DNA of 64,000 nt from QVMG01 sp032073245 (GTDB lineage: Bacteria > Bacteroidota > Bacteroidia > Bacteroidales > Tannerellaceae): positions 158,484-222,483 of the forward strand of contig DAMANX010000003.1 of the NCBI GenBank assembly GCA_032073245.1. The letters are read 5' to 3'. The translations under genes were made by a program, and so were the position numbers. Positions 18,374-27,891 of this stretch are shown piece by piece. A model generated the notes under the pieces. It made no database searches. It saw nothing but the letters and a program-made list of their open reading frames with translations, and was not told the origin of the DNA. How positions within the stretch are numbered: the stretch's first letter is position 1; each line of letters opens with the position of its first letter.

Positions 18374-18971
18374 ATTATAAAAACTTTAAACTTCTATACT
18401 TCTATATTTGATACAAAGATAAGAACAAAATCTTTCTATAGATAGTTTCTCGGGCTTCATAGCCATAATAGTTCCCAACATAAAATTGATCTGATTAAAG
18501 TCTAAATGAGTTATCAACGATTCATATTAATATTATTATTTCTTTAAATTAAAAAATAAAAAATGTAGATAATAATAGACTGTTGAAATGGTTTATAGTT
18601 TCTTAGAAGAAAGGTTGCTGAAATAGTTATCAAAATCTTATATACTATTTCTTTACATAATATCAACACTTTCTCTGATTGTATCTATCTGTGTTTTATG
18701 ACTATATAAATGTTATCAACATATAGTTAATATATATAAGTGTAAAAAACTATTTATCCTATTTACTCTCTAAAGCTGTGTATTTCTCTTGTTGATAGGT
18801 ACGGATAAAAATACAATACTTTATAGTTGTTAATAGTAAATAAGATAGGTATAGTTAAAAATATCATATATACAAGAATAAGTTTTTATTTTCTGTTCAC
18901 TAGTTATCCATATCTTTTCAACCATGTATTGACAATATTATTTACTTTTGTTTTCCTAAAAATAATATCCT
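18374..18971. other. AT-rich gene-free gap with DnaA-box-like words (possible oriC)
   Basis: This 598-bp gap between divergent nadA and trmH contains no plausible ORF and is extremely AT-rich. Words close to the DnaA box TTATCCACA are TTATCAACG (18511-18519), ATATCAACA (18660-18668), TTATCAACA (18713-18721), CTATCAACA on the minus strand (18790-18798) and TTATCCATA (18904-18912). Each has one or two mismatches. A cluster in an AT-rich divergent gap is what a chromosomal origin looks like, but in such AT-rich sequence some matches arise by chance. Confidence 0.3.
18943..18950 (+). promoter_or_regulatory. Putative -7 box for the TrmH-family gene
   Basis: TACTTTTG fits TAnnTTTG and is 21 bp before the ATG at 18972... 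the implied leader is very short. Confidence 0.35.
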
Positions 18972-19502
18972 ATGCGTAAGTGGAAAATTACTGAATTGAA
19001 CAGATTAACTCCCGAAGCTTTTAAAGAAAGTAAAAAAATACCTTTAATAGTAGTTTTAGATCATGTAAGAAGCTTACATAATGTTGGTTCGGTATTTCGC
19101 ACATCAGATGCATTTCGAATAGAGGCAGTTTATTTATGTGGTATAACGGCTTGTCCTCCACATGCAGAAATTCATAAGACAGCTTTAGGTGCTGAGGATA
19201 CTGTTGTGTGGGAGTATTTTAAAGATACATTGGAGGCTGTTGATAAGTTGAAAACAAAAGGTTACTGTGTATATGCTATTGAACAAGCAGAAGGTAGTAC
19301 TATGTTAGATAAGCTATTGTTAGACAGTAATAAAAAATATGCTGTTATATTAGGAAACGAAGTAAAGGGAGTTCAGCAAATTGTTGTTGATAACTGTGAT
19401 AAATGTATTGAAATACCTCAATATGGAACAAAACATTCTTTAAACGTTTCTGTAACTGCTGGGATTGTAATATGGGATTTTTTCAAGCAATTATCAGATT
19501 AA
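18972..19502 (+). CDS. TrmH family RNA methyltransferase (SpoU class)
   Basis: The 176-aa SPOUT-fold enzyme transfers a methyl group from S-adenosylmethionine to a ribose 2'-OH in tRNA or rRNA. All three SpoU motifs are present: LDHVRSLHNVGSVFRTSDAF (motif 1), AVILGNEVKGVQ (motif 2) and IEIPQYGTKHSLNVSVTAGI (motif 3), the last forming the trefoil knot that binds the cofactor. It has no extra N-terminal RNA-binding domain and the size is that of the small TrmH subgroup. The exact RNA target cannot be told. It overlaps the convergent DUF4294 gene by 9 bp at their 3' ends. Confidence 0.92.
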   Translation: MRKWKITELNRLTPEAFKESKKIPLIVVLDHVRSLHNVGSVFRTSDAFRIEAVYLCGITACPPHAEIHKTALGAEDTVVWEYFKDTLEAVDKLKTKGYCVYAIEQAEGSTMLDKLLLDSNKKYAVILGNEVKGVQQIVVDNCDKCIEIPQYGTKHSLNVSVTAGIVIWDFFKQLSD

Positions 19503-20099
19503 ACCTCTTTCTACCAAAACAACTACTCGTTCAGTCATTTTATCTTTTCCGGCCGGATCATAATCCGATTTTAAACTAGCTCCGAACATACCTGCAAAAA
19601 AGTTCCAGAAACCAGCTCTAAAACTTCCTAGGTATGCTTTTAAAAGATTATAACTGGATTGATTACATTCTCTGTCAATTAGTTTAATAAGTAATTTACC
19701 TTGAGAGAAAGTTAGTTTTTTAAGTTCCGGTTTATATTGTTTAAAAATATCTTTTTCCATTAATTTCAAATGTTCTTGACGTGCTTTATCATCGGGAAGA
19801 GTTTCCATATACTCATAAGTTTCAATCAATACATCATAAACCATCTTTGCATAAGGCAGAGTACGTTTCACGTCTCTTACTAATTTAGTATAAGCAACCT
19901 TTTCTTTATTATTCTTAAATTTGATTTCAGGATATACTATTACCTCTTTGAGTGAAACCACAGCTATCGTATCATTTCCTTCAAGAGTAGCACGTTGATA
20001 ACCCTCAGGTAATATATTCGTTATAATAGTTTGTGCCTTTGCAAACAGTGGGCTAATAACGAACAAAAAGATTATATATACTTTTAAGTATTTCATCAA
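19494..20099 (-). CDS. DUF4294 family exported protein
   Basis: This 201-aa protein has an N-terminal signal segment (MMKYLKVYIIFLFVISPLFA, cleavage near AKAQ). The rest is mostly helical and matches the Bacteroidetes DUF4294 family: VSLKEVIVYPEIKFKNNKEK, YTKLVRDVKRTLPYAKMVYD, KPELKKLTFSQGKLLIKLID and SYNLLKAYLGSFRAGFWNFF are its conserved blocks. It is probably periplasmic or attached to the outer membrane. The function is unknown. Its last codons overlap the trmH-family gene by 9 bp in opposite orientation. Confidence 0.85.
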   Translation of the reverse strand: MMKYLKVYIIFLFVISPLFAKAQTIITNILPEGYQRATLEGNDTIAVVSLKEVIVYPEIKFKNNKEKVAYTKLVRDVKRTLPYAKMVYDVLIETYEYMETLPDDKARQEHLKLMEKDIFKQYKPELKKLTFSQGKLLIKLIDRECNQSSYNLLKAYLGSFRAGFWNFFAGMFGASLKSDYDPAGKDKMTERVVVLVERGLI

Positions 20100-20385
20100 C
20101 TACAAAAATAATTCAATTCAAAGATAATTCCTATATTCTTTACACTCTTTGACTATTAAGATATGGAATTAAACAAATTATGTATCAAAGAGTTGCTTTA
20201 TTAATAATCTTTTTATATGTTTGTCTGATTGATTAACCTAAAATATCTATACTATGAAACAGAGGAATTAAATATCTTTTCCATAGATCCAATTCAACAT
20301 TAACTTAGTATTAACTATTCCTTTATATATGGAGTAGATTCAAATTAGTGTAAATAAGGTATACAATTATAAACCAGTACTTAAC

Positions 20386-21201
20386 ATGAAAAAAACCAAG
20401 ATATTAATAACTACTTTTGTATTACTAATAAATAATTATGTATATAGCACTGATAATCTTCGTCTACCGGATATACGTAGCATAAGTACCGGAGGAAATG
20501 GAGTAACTCAAACATCTTTTTATAATCCTTCTCTAATAGCTTTAACAGAGTTAAATTCCATTCAGTTACATTATTATAATAAATATGGTTTAAAAGAATT
20601 GGGTACGGTAAACGGGTGTTTTATATATTCGAATGATTTTTTACCTGTTGCCTTACATATTTCTTCTTTTGGTTATGATTCTTATCGACAAAGCATGGTG
20701 CGTTTGTCATTTGCAAAACGATTGAATCAATACTGGACATTGGGATTAGCCGTCCATTATTCTATACTACAAACTGAATTGTATGAAGAAGAACCTGCAC
20801 GTATATCTACTGATATTGGTATTACTTATTCTCCTATTGATAAGTTGTTGATAGGATTGTTAATTATAAATACACCATCTATTTCAATTAAGAAGGAAAT
20901 AACTGATAAAGAATGTTTTGGAGGATATATTCTACAAACAGGTTTTCAATGGGAAATTATTAACAGTTTGTTAATAATAGGTACTATCGGTACTGAAAAA
21001 GAATATTCTGTAACGGGTAGTTTTGGAATAGAATATACAGTTTTTAATTCTTTCCATATACGGGGTGGAGCTCAGTTAAAACCTCTACTACCTTCTTTTG
21101 GTCTTGGATATGATTTTTCCAGCTTTTCATTAGATGTGGCTTCTGTATTTCATCCTGTATTAGGAGTAAGTACAGGAGTAGGTTTATGTTTTACCTTTTG
21201 A
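20386..21201 (+). CDS. Outer-membrane beta-barrel protein (PorV/FadL-like appearance)
   Basis: The 271-aa product has a signal peptide (MKKTKILITTFVLLINNYVY) and then a series of amphipathic strands. Segments such as RSISTGGNGVTQTSFYNPS and RGGAQLKPLLPSFGLGYDFS, and the ending VLGVSTGVGLCFTF, resemble barrels of the PorV/UPF0164 type, where an 'N-P-S/A' motif follows an early glycine-rich turn. It lies 13 bp upstream of a helix-hairpin-helix barrel gene and is presumably co-transcribed. The neighbourhood does not reveal a substrate. The gene is AT-rich, like the next one. Confidence 0.65.
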   Translation: MKKTKILITTFVLLINNYVYSTDNLRLPDIRSISTGGNGVTQTSFYNPSLIALTELNSIQLHYYNKYGLKELGTVNGCFIYSNDFLPVALHISSFGYDSYRQSMVRLSFAKRLNQYWTLGLAVHYSILQTELYEEEPARISTDIGITYSPIDKLLIGLLIINTPSISIKKEITDKECFGGYILQTGFQWEIINSLLIIGTIGTEKEYSVTGSFGIEYTVFNSFHIRGGAQLKPLLPSFGLGYDFSSFSLDVASVFHPVLGVSTGVGLCFTF

Positions 21202-21214
21202 TACTATATGACCT

Positions 21215-23263
21215 ATGAAAAAATATATCATATTATTTACTTCTTTTTTATGGATAAGTACCTTTTATTCTTTTTCTCAAACTTCGGATAGATGGGTGGA
21301 ATATATAGATGAATTGGCACAGGAAACTGAGAATACTGAAATGATTGAAGCTTTATATACTGAATTATCTTATTTTACAGAACACCCATTTGATATAAAT
21401 AAGGTAGAAAGGGATGATTTAAGAAAATTACCATTCCTATCAGATAGACAAATAGAGAGTATAATAAAATACAGAGAACAATATGGGAATATGGTCTCAT
21501 TGTATGAATTAAAGAATATTGAAGAACTCGATTTTCAAACGATATCATTATTATTACCATTTGTTGCAGTAAATGATGAAGTGGTTGATAACCTTCCTTT
21601 AAATGTTCATAATCTGTTGAAATATGGAAAGAATGAACTGGTTATCAGATATGATAAAGGTTTTCAACAAAAGGAAGGTTATCGTTCTCAGCCGGATAGT
21701 ATATTGGAAGAATATCCTAATCGAAAATACCTGGGAGAGCCCTATTATAATTCCTTACGCTATTCTTATTCTTTTGATAATAGATTACAGGCGGGTTTGA
21801 CGGCTGAAAAAGATGCAGGTGAACCTTTTTGGAATAAACATCATAAAGGCTATGATTATTATTCATTCTATTTTTTTCTGAAAGATTTAGGCAAGTTGAA
21901 AAGTATGGCTTTAGGAGATTATAAAGTTTCTTTTGGACAAGGATTAGTAATCAGTAATGATTTCACACCAAGTCGGAGTTCTATTGTTGCACAAGCAGAG
22001 AGAAGGACTTATGGTTTCCGCCGGCACTTTTCAACCAATGAGATAGATTATTTTCGGGGAGCTGCAGCAACTTTAGCTTTTGATAAAATAGAAGTCAGTC
22101 TTTTTTATTCTTATCGTAAAATGGATGCTAAAGTAGATAACAATTCATTTACGTCCATCCAGACAAGTGGACTTCACAGATTAGTTAGTGAAAGAGAAAG
22201 ATTGCGAACAGTTCCTATGCAAACTATCGGTGGAAATGTACGATATGCTTCTCCTAACTTATGTATTGGTATAACAGCCCTCTCCCACTCTTTTGGTGAT
22301 TATGAAATGCAACCTGACCCTAAACCCTATAACTTATATTATTTTCGTGGAACTCAGAATATGAATATAAGTGTTGATTATCTGGTTAAGAAGAGACAAA
22401 TAAAAATATATGGCGAAACCGCTTTATCTAAAAACGGAGCTTTAGCCACTCTGAATGCAATGCAATTGACACCTGTTTCTTATATCTCTTTTTTATTGTT
22501 ACATCGTTATTATAGTCGTCGTTATCAAGCCTATTTTGGAAATGCCTTCTCGCAAAGTAGTTCAGTACAAAATGAACAAGGTATGTATATGGGATTTCAA
22601 TGTGTTCCTTTTCCTTATTGGAAATTCTCACTTTTTGCCGATTGGTTTCGTTTTCCCTGGTTAAAGTATGGTATTGATGCCCCTTCGTCAGGCAAAGAAT
22701 ATATGGCACAAGTAGATTATACTTATAGTTCTTCTTTTTCAGCTTATATTCGGTATAAGTATAAACAAAAAGAAAAAAATATAACAGGAGAAGATATTTC
22801 AAATGTAATATTACCTTATGATCAACAGCGGTTAAGATTACAATTTATATATAATTTATCATCTTCTTTTCTATGTAGAACATCTATAGATGGGGTTTTA
22901 TATACAGAAGAAAATAAAGAAAATAGTAAAGGATATATGCTGGCACAAAGTATAGCCTGGAAACCAAAATCTTTACCTGTACAAGCAGATATTTATACTG
23001 CCTTTTTTCATACGGATGATTATAGTACACGGGTAAGTTCTTATGAAAAGAATTTATTGTATGCCTTTTATATGCCTTCTTTTTATGGAAAAGGAGTAAG
23101 ACTTGCAGCAACTTTACGATGGGATATTCTGGAGCAGCTTACTTTATCTTCCAAAATAGGATATACGCATTATAGGGATAGAGATACTATAGGCACTGGC
23201 TTAGAAGAAATAGAAGGCTCTGATAAAACAGATTTATATGTTCAATTGAGATGGAAGTTTTGA
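21215..23263 (+). CDS. Helix-hairpin-helix plus outer-membrane barrel protein
   Basis: The 682-aa protein carries a signal peptide (MKKYIILFTSFLWISTFYSF). Residues about 50-125 form tandem helix-hairpin-helix motifs of the ComEA type (HPFDINKVERDDLRKLPFLS, IIKYREQYGNMVSLYELKNI). A long C-terminal beta-barrel follows, with strands ending YVQLRWKF. This HhH-plus-barrel architecture is recurrent in Bacteroidetes and has no assigned function. ComEA HhH domains bind DNA during competence, so a role in DNA uptake or outer-membrane handling is conceivable but speculative. It lies 13 bp behind another barrel gene. A 34-bp inverted-repeat element starts at its last stop base. Confidence 0.75.
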   Translation: MKKYIILFTSFLWISTFYSFSQTSDRWVEYIDELAQETENTEMIEALYTELSYFTEHPFDINKVERDDLRKLPFLSDRQIESIIKYREQYGNMVSLYELKNIEELDFQTISLLLPFVAVNDEVVDNLPLNVHNLLKYGKNELVIRYDKGFQQKEGYRSQPDSILEEYPNRKYLGEPYYNSLRYSYSFDNRLQAGLTAEKDAGEPFWNKHHKGYDYYSFYFFLKDLGKLKSMALGDYKVSFGQGLVISNDFTPSRSSIVAQAERRTYGFRRHFSTNEIDYFRGAAATLAFDKIEVSLFYSYRKMDAKVDNNSFTSIQTSGLHRLVSERERLRTVPMQTIGGNVRYASPNLCIGITALSHSFGDYEMQPDPKPYNLYYFRGTQNMNISVDYLVKKRQIKIYGETALSKNGALATLNAMQLTPVSYISFLLLHRYYSRRYQAYFGNAFSQSSSVQNEQGMYMGFQCVPFPYWKFSLFADWFRFPWLKYGIDAPSSGKEYMAQVDYTYSSSFSAYIRYKYKQKEKNITGEDISNVILPYDQQRLRLQFIYNLSSSFLCRTSIDGVLYTEENKENSKGYMLAQSIAWKPKSLPVQADIYTAFFHTDDYSTRVSSYEKNLLYAFYMPSFYGKGVRLAATLRWDILEQLTLSSKIGYTHYRDRDTIGTGLEEIEGSDKTDLYVQLRWKF

Positions 23264-23402
23264 TCAATTACGAATTAAAAATTACGAATTACGAATTGAA
23301 GAATAAAATATAAGGGGGAAATTTTCCAAGATTATTCTTAACTTTGAATTGGCTAAGGCTGATCTCTCATTCGTAATTCGTAATTTTTAATTCGTAATTG
23401 AT
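23263..23402. repeat. AATTACGAATTACG inverted-repeat element, copy 2 (perfect 34-bp arms)
   Basis: The left arm 23263-23296 and right arm 23369-23402 are perfect reverse complements over 34 nt, with 72 nt between. The left arm starts at the last base of the upstream stop codon. The right arm ends 5 bp before the ATG of the radical SAM gene, so it forms that gene's leader. Confidence 0.9.
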
Positions 23403-23406
23403 ATTT

Positions 23407-24186
23407 ATGTCAACAATCCTTTTCGATAAAATAATATTTGGTCCTATACATAGTCGCCGGTTAGGTGTTTCTTTAGGTGTAAATCTATTACCTGCAGATG
23501 GTAAACTCTGTTCTTTTAATTGTATTTATTGTGAATGTGGTTTAAATGAGGATCGACGTACTCGTAGTAAGATGCCAACCCGGGAAGAAGTCAAAAAGGC
23601 ATTGGAAAGCAAATTACTGGAAATGCAATCAGAAAATATTTGTCCGGATGTGATTACGTTTGCCGGTAATGGAGAGCCTACTCTTAATCCTGACTTTGGG
23701 ACAATTATAGATGATACAATAGAAGTAAGAGACCGGCTTTGCCCCCAATCAAAGATAGCTGTGCTTTCAAATGCAACCATGTTACATAAACAAGAAGTAT
23801 TTGATGCACTTAACAAGATTGAAGATAATATACTTAAACTTGATTCAGTATTAGATAGTCGTATCAGGCAATTGGATGTTCCCAATTCTCCTTCTTTTAA
23901 CTTTGTTGGCTTACTTGAGCAATTAAAGCGTTTCCATGGAAATGTTATCATACAAACAATGTTTCTTCGTGGTGAAAACAACGGTGAATCCGTCGATAAC
24001 ACCACTGAAGAAGAAATTGCTGGCTGGATTGAAGCTCTTAAACAAATACGTCCTAAGCAAGTAATGATTTATACCATAGATAGAGAAACGCCTATCCATT
24101 CCCTTCGGAAAGTATCCAAAGAAGATATGGAAATCATAGCAGATCGTGCGCGTGCAGAGGGTTTTGAAGTCAGCGTTTCTGCTTAA
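23407..24186 (+). CDS. Radical SAM protein
   Basis: This protein of about 259 aa has the radical SAM cluster motif CSFNCIYC (CxxxCxxC) near residue 35, in the context SRRLGVSLGVNLLPADGKLC. It also has the glycine-rich SAM site FAGNGEPTLNPDF. The family is a stand-alone radical SAM group common in Bacteroidetes and Clostridia, distantly like the wyosine-synthesis and Elp3 sets. No specific reaction is assigned. The open frame can be extended to a TTG at 23398, but the ATG at 23407 is preferred because the earlier codons lie in the repeat arm. It ends 7 bp before the convergent acyltransferase gene. Confidence 0.85.
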   Translation: MSTILFDKIIFGPIHSRRLGVSLGVNLLPADGKLCSFNCIYCECGLNEDRRTRSKMPTREEVKKALESKLLEMQSENICPDVITFAGNGEPTLNPDFGTIIDDTIEVRDRLCPQSKIAVLSNATMLHKQEVFDALNKIEDNILKLDSVLDSRIRQLDVPNSPSFNFVGLLEQLKRFHGNVIIQTMFLRGENNGESVDNTTEEEIAGWIEALKQIRPKQVMIYTIDRETPIHSLRKVSKEDMEIIADRARAEGFEVSVSA

Positions 24187-24193
24187 TAAACTA

Positions 24194-25297
24194 TTACAAT
24201 TTGATGTAAATCTGCTTTTTATAAAGAAAATATCCAGGTATCCAATTTATAAAAACAAAGAATAATGCCCACGCAAGTGACCCTCCATAATCACCTAGTA
24301 ATGGACTAAATACTTGTGTATACATATAGGATGAAAAACCAATTCTACTGAATAAAGTAGCTAATAGAGCTGCCTGTACATACAAATAAAGAGGGTTTAT
24401 ACCAAAAGATTCAAAGAATAAAGTCCAACTCTTTTTTCCATTGATATCAATAATCCAGATTAATAAAGCAAGAAATAAAGATCCCATCCCACAAGTAGTT
24501 AGGACAAAAGTACTACTCCATATTTTCTTATTAATCGGACATCCATAGTTAAATAATAGACCGGCAAAAAGTAGTATTGTTCCGAATATGAAAAGTTTAC
24601 GTAAAATAAGATCATTATCTTTTTTACTATCCATTATCATTTTACCTGCAAAGAAACCAAGTAATACATGAGCTACACTTCCAATTGTACTTATTATACC
24701 TTCCGGTTCAAAAGCTATACGTGTTCCATCAGCCATCGTATCTCTATACATGTGAGATGCGCCTAATATTGCACGGTCAACAACAGCGATGATGTTATCT
24801 TCAGATAATACCGTACTACCGGTAAAACCTATTAAAGCCCAATAACCAGCTAAGATACCTCCGGCAACATATAACAAATATTTATGATTTACAGCTAATC
24901 CGATTAAAGAACCAATTCCATAAGCAAGTGCCAATCGTTGCATTACTCCCAGAATACGTAAGTTTTCAAAAGCCAATGGGTTTTTACTTAAAAGAAGGTT
25001 AAACAAGTTTAATCCTAATCCTACCAGGAAAATTAATATAGTTCTTTTTAAAACTTTCCATGCACTTTCTTTTGTGAGTTTTAAATTATATTTCCGGAGA
25101 GAAAAGAACATAGATACCCCCATGATAAACATAAAAAAAGGAAATACAAGGTCAGTAGGAGTTAATCCATCCCAGGTAGCATGACGTAAAGGTGCATATA
25201 CATATTTCCATGAACCGGGATTATTTACCATAATCATACCGGCAATTGTTATTCCCCGCATTACATCGAGGGAAAGTAGTCTTCCTGTTGGTTTCAT
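24194..25297 (-). CDS. NagX/HGSNAT-like membrane acyltransferase (DUF5009)
   Basis: The 367-aa protein has about ten transmembrane segments. It opens with RLLSLDVMRGITIAGMIMVN, the signature of heparan-alpha-glucosaminide N-acetyltransferase-like proteins, followed by ATWDGLTPTDLVFPFFMFIM, which holds the conserved Asp/Pro-rich loop. Family members sit in the cytoplasmic membrane and are thought to acetylate amino sugars across it. In Bacteroidetes they often accompany glycan-degradation genes. Here the nearest gene is a SulP transporter, 37 bp upstream in the same orientation, and no amino-sugar hydrolase is nearby. Substrate unknown. Confidence 0.85.
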   Translation of the reverse strand: MKPTGRLLSLDVMRGITIAGMIMVNNPGSWKYVYAPLRHATWDGLTPTDLVFPFFMFIMGVSMFFSLRKYNLKLTKESAWKVLKRTILIFLVGLGLNLFNLLLSKNPLAFENLRILGVMQRLALAYGIGSLIGLAVNHKYLLYVAGGILAGYWALIGFTGSTVLSEDNIIAVVDRAILGASHMYRDTMADGTRIAFEPEGIISTIGSVAHVLLGFFAGKMIMDSKKDNDLILRKLFIFGTILLFAGLLFNYGCPINKKIWSSTFVLTTCGMGSLFLALLIWIIDINGKKSWTLFFESFGINPLYLYVQAALLATLFSRIGFSSYMYTQVFSPLLGDYGGSLAWALFFVFINWIPGYFLYKKQIYIKL

Positions 25298-25333
25298 AAG
25301 TAGTAGGGTATTAATAGTTATAGTATTTTTATG

Positions 25334-27007
25334 TCATTCAACCAATTCAGTCGCTTTTTCAACCGCATCATTGATATTGCTACAAATATTGTCTGCCCCG
25401 ATTTTATCCGCGAATCCGGATTTTATTAATAGGTTTCTAACAGAATCATTTACTCCTGACAAAATTAATTGAATATTCTCAGCTTTTGATAGGCGAAGCA
25501 AACTTTCTAAGTTATGTAATCCGGTTGAATCCATAAAGGGTACTTTCCGCATACGTATGATGCGTATTTGTGGTTTATCTCCCATGTTTTTCATCACACT
25601 ATCAAACTTATTAGCTATACCAAAGAAAAATGGGCCGTCTATTTCGTAAACTTCAACACCGGAAGGAAGTACTAATTTTTCTTCATTTTTAGACACTTCA
25701 TTCTCTTCAGATAGCTTGATTTCATTTTTTGTAACGGATACTTTTGTTGTTTCTGCTACCCGGCGCATGAAAAGTAACATAGCTATTAATAGACCTATCT
25801 CAATCGCAATAGTAAGGTCAAAAATAACAGTTAGAAAGAAGGTTACAAGAAGAACAGAAACATCTTCTTTCGGATTTTTCAATAAAGAATGAAAGGTTCT
25901 CCAATCGCTCATATTGTAAGATACTATAATTAGTACCCCAGCTAAACAAGCCATGGGTATATGTTTGGTTAACGGGCCTAAAAATAATAATATCAATAAT
26001 AGAACTACTGCATGAATAATACCTGCAACAGGCGTACGTCCTCCATTATTAATATTTGTCATTGTGCGGGCAATAGCTCCTGTAACGGGTATACCTCCAA
26101 AGAGAGGAACAACAATATTAGCCGCTCCTTGTGCTATTAATTCGGTATTAGAATTGTGTTTGTCTCCGGTAACACCATCCGCTACGGTTGCAGATAATAA
26201 AGATTCAATAGCCCCAAGCATCGCTATGGTAAAAGCCGATGGAAGGAGGAGGTTTATTGTTGCCATATTGAATGATATACCTTCGGGCATAGGTAGAGAT
26301 GCATCAATAGTAAATCTGTCTCCAATGGTTTCAATAGATGCTATACCTAAATAATTTCGCATGATAAAAACAATGATTGTCATAAGAATAATAGCAACTA
26401 AAGAACCGGGTATTTTTTTAGAAAAGCGTGGAGTAAATACAATAATAGCTATACTTATCAATCCAATCAGAAGTGACCACCAATTAATTGTATGAAAACT
26501 TTCAAAATAAGCTCCCCATTTGGATAAGAAATCAGCAGGTACCTTCTCCATGCTTAACCCAAACAGATCTTTCATTTGTGTAGTAAAGATGGTAAGTGCA
26601 ATACCGCTGGTAAAACCTACAACAATAGGATAAGGTATGAATTTTATAACAGTTCCTAATTTTAATAATCCCATTAAAATCAGCATTATACCAGCAATAA
26701 CAGTTGCAATGGCTAATCCTTCAATACCAAAATTTTGTATAATACCATACACAATTACAATAAAAGCACCGGTCGGTCCACCTATTTGTACTGAACTGCC
26801 TCCTAAAAAAGAAACAATAAATCCACCGATAATAGCTGTGATTAATCCTTTCTCCGGACTCACGCCTGAAGCTATACCGAAAGCTATGGCCAATGGAAGT
26901 GCCACAATTCCTACAATAATACCGGCCATCAGGTCGGCCATAAACTTTTCTTTTGAATAATTTTTCAGCGCAGAAAAGAGTTTAGGCTGGAAATCAAGTT
27001 TGTTCAT
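25334..27007 (-). CDS. SulP family anion transporter with STAS domain
   Basis: This protein of about 557 aa belongs to the SLC26/SulP family, which moves sulfate, bicarbonate or other anions through the cytoplasmic membrane. The first 400 residues hold 12-14 hydrophobic helices including ADLMAGIIVGIVALPLAIAF, GPTGAFIVIV and SVQIGG, the family's central blocks. The C-terminal STAS domain (about 440-557) contains VYEIDGPFFFGIANKFDSVM and IRMRKVPFMDSTGLHNLESL. The frame opens 35 codons earlier, but those residues are not family-like, and the ATG at 27007 (MNKLDFQPKLFSALKNY) is the normal start. The transported ion is not determinable. Confidence 0.93.
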   Translation of the reverse strand: MNKLDFQPKLFSALKNYSKEKFMADLMAGIIVGIVALPLAIAFGIASGVSPEKGLITAIIGGFIVSFLGGSSVQIGGPTGAFIVIVYGIIQNFGIEGLAIATVIAGIMLILMGLLKLGTVIKFIPYPIVVGFTSGIALTIFTTQMKDLFGLSMEKVPADFLSKWGAYFESFHTINWWSLLIGLISIAIIVFTPRFSKKIPGSLVAIILMTIIVFIMRNYLGIASIETIGDRFTIDASLPMPEGISFNMATINLLLPSAFTIAMLGAIESLLSATVADGVTGDKHNSNTELIAQGAANIVVPLFGGIPVTGAIARTMTNINNGGRTPVAGIIHAVVLLLILLFLGPLTKHIPMACLAGVLIIVSYNMSDWRTFHSLLKNPKEDVSVLLVTFFLTVIFDLTIAIEIGLLIAMLLFMRRVAETTKVSVTKNEIKLSEENEVSKNEEKLVLPSGVEVYEIDGPFFFGIANKFDSVMKNMGDKPQIRIIRMRKVPFMDSTGLHNLESLLRLSKAENIQLILSGVNDSVRNLLIKSGFADKIGADNICSNINDAVEKATELVE

Positions 27008-27237
27008 TATAGTTTTACCAGTTATCTGTCTAATTGGGTGCAAAGGTATGAATAAAATATATATCAAATCCAAGTTATCAGGGTAAGTAATTAAAAATAA
27101 TACAAGTAGCAATAATCCGAAAATCAGCGAACAATTTTTGGTATAGAATAGTTATATGAGTGAGGGATATAAATATTTTTTATAATCTGATAGATATATT
27201 CTTAACCTATTTCCCCCATTGTTTAAATTGAATTTTC

Positions 27238-27245
27238 TATCTTTG
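27238..27245 (+). promoter_or_regulatory. Putative -7 box for rubrerythrin
   Basis: TATCTTTG fits TAnnTTTG and lies 62 bp upstream of the rubrerythrin ATG. A TTG at 27219-27221 could be a short-spaced -33 element. Confidence 0.4.
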
Positions 27246-27307
27246 ACAAGTAAAATTAGCGATTATACAAACTCAATATTAGTATCACATACATAAATTA
27301 GAACGTC

Positions 27308-27889
27308 ATGGAAAAAAGTATTAAAGGAACTCGTACAGAGCAAAACCTATTGAAAGCTTTTGCTGGAGAATCACAAGCAAGAACACGTTACACATTCTTT
27401 GCCAGTGTAGCAAAAAAAGAGGGATATGAACAAATTGCCGCTGTATTTACGGAAACTGCCGAACAGGAAAAAGAACACGCAAAACGTTTCTTTAAATTTC
27501 TGGAAGGTGGAATGGTTGAGATCACTGCTTCTTATCCGGCAGGAAAAATAGGTACAACAATGGAAAACCTTGCTGAGGCTGCAGAAGGTGAATTAGAAGA
27601 GTGGGGAACTCTTTATCCGGATTATGCTGTTGTTGCAGAAGAAGAAGGTTTCAAACAAATAGCAACTGCATTCCGTATGATTGCTAAGGTAGAAGTTGAA
27701 CATGAAAAACGTTATCGCCAACTTTTATCAAATATTGCAGAAGGTAAAGTTTTTGAAAAAGAAGAAGCTATCCTTTGGCAATGCCGTAACTGTGGATTTG
27801 TGTTCGAAGGAAAGAAAGCTCCATTAAAATGCCCTGCATGTGAGCATCCACAATCATTCTTTGAACCGATGAAGCAAAACTATGCTTAA
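27308..27889 (+). CDS. rbr: Rubrerythrin
   Basis: The 193-aa non-heme iron protein reduces hydrogen peroxide in anaerobes. The N-terminal ferritin-like diiron domain shows NLLKAFAGESQARTRYTFFA, ETAEQEKEHAKRFF and AKVEVEHEKRY, which supply the Glu and His ligands. The C-terminal rubredoxin-like domain has WQCRNCGF and LKCPACEHP, the two CxxC knuckles for the Fe(Cys)4 site. Length and ending (FFEP) are typical. It stands alone with its own promoter and converges with nadB across an inverted-repeat element. Confidence 0.97.
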   Translation: MEKSIKGTRTEQNLLKAFAGESQARTRYTFFASVAKKEGYEQIAAVFTETAEQEKEHAKRFFKFLEGGMVEITASYPAGKIGTTMENLAEAAEGELEEWGTLYPDYAVVAEEEGFKQIATAFRMIAKVEVEHEKRYRQLLSNIAEGKVFEKEEAILWQCRNCGFVFEGKKAPLKCPACEHPQSFFEPMKQNYA

Positions 27890-27891
27890 AT

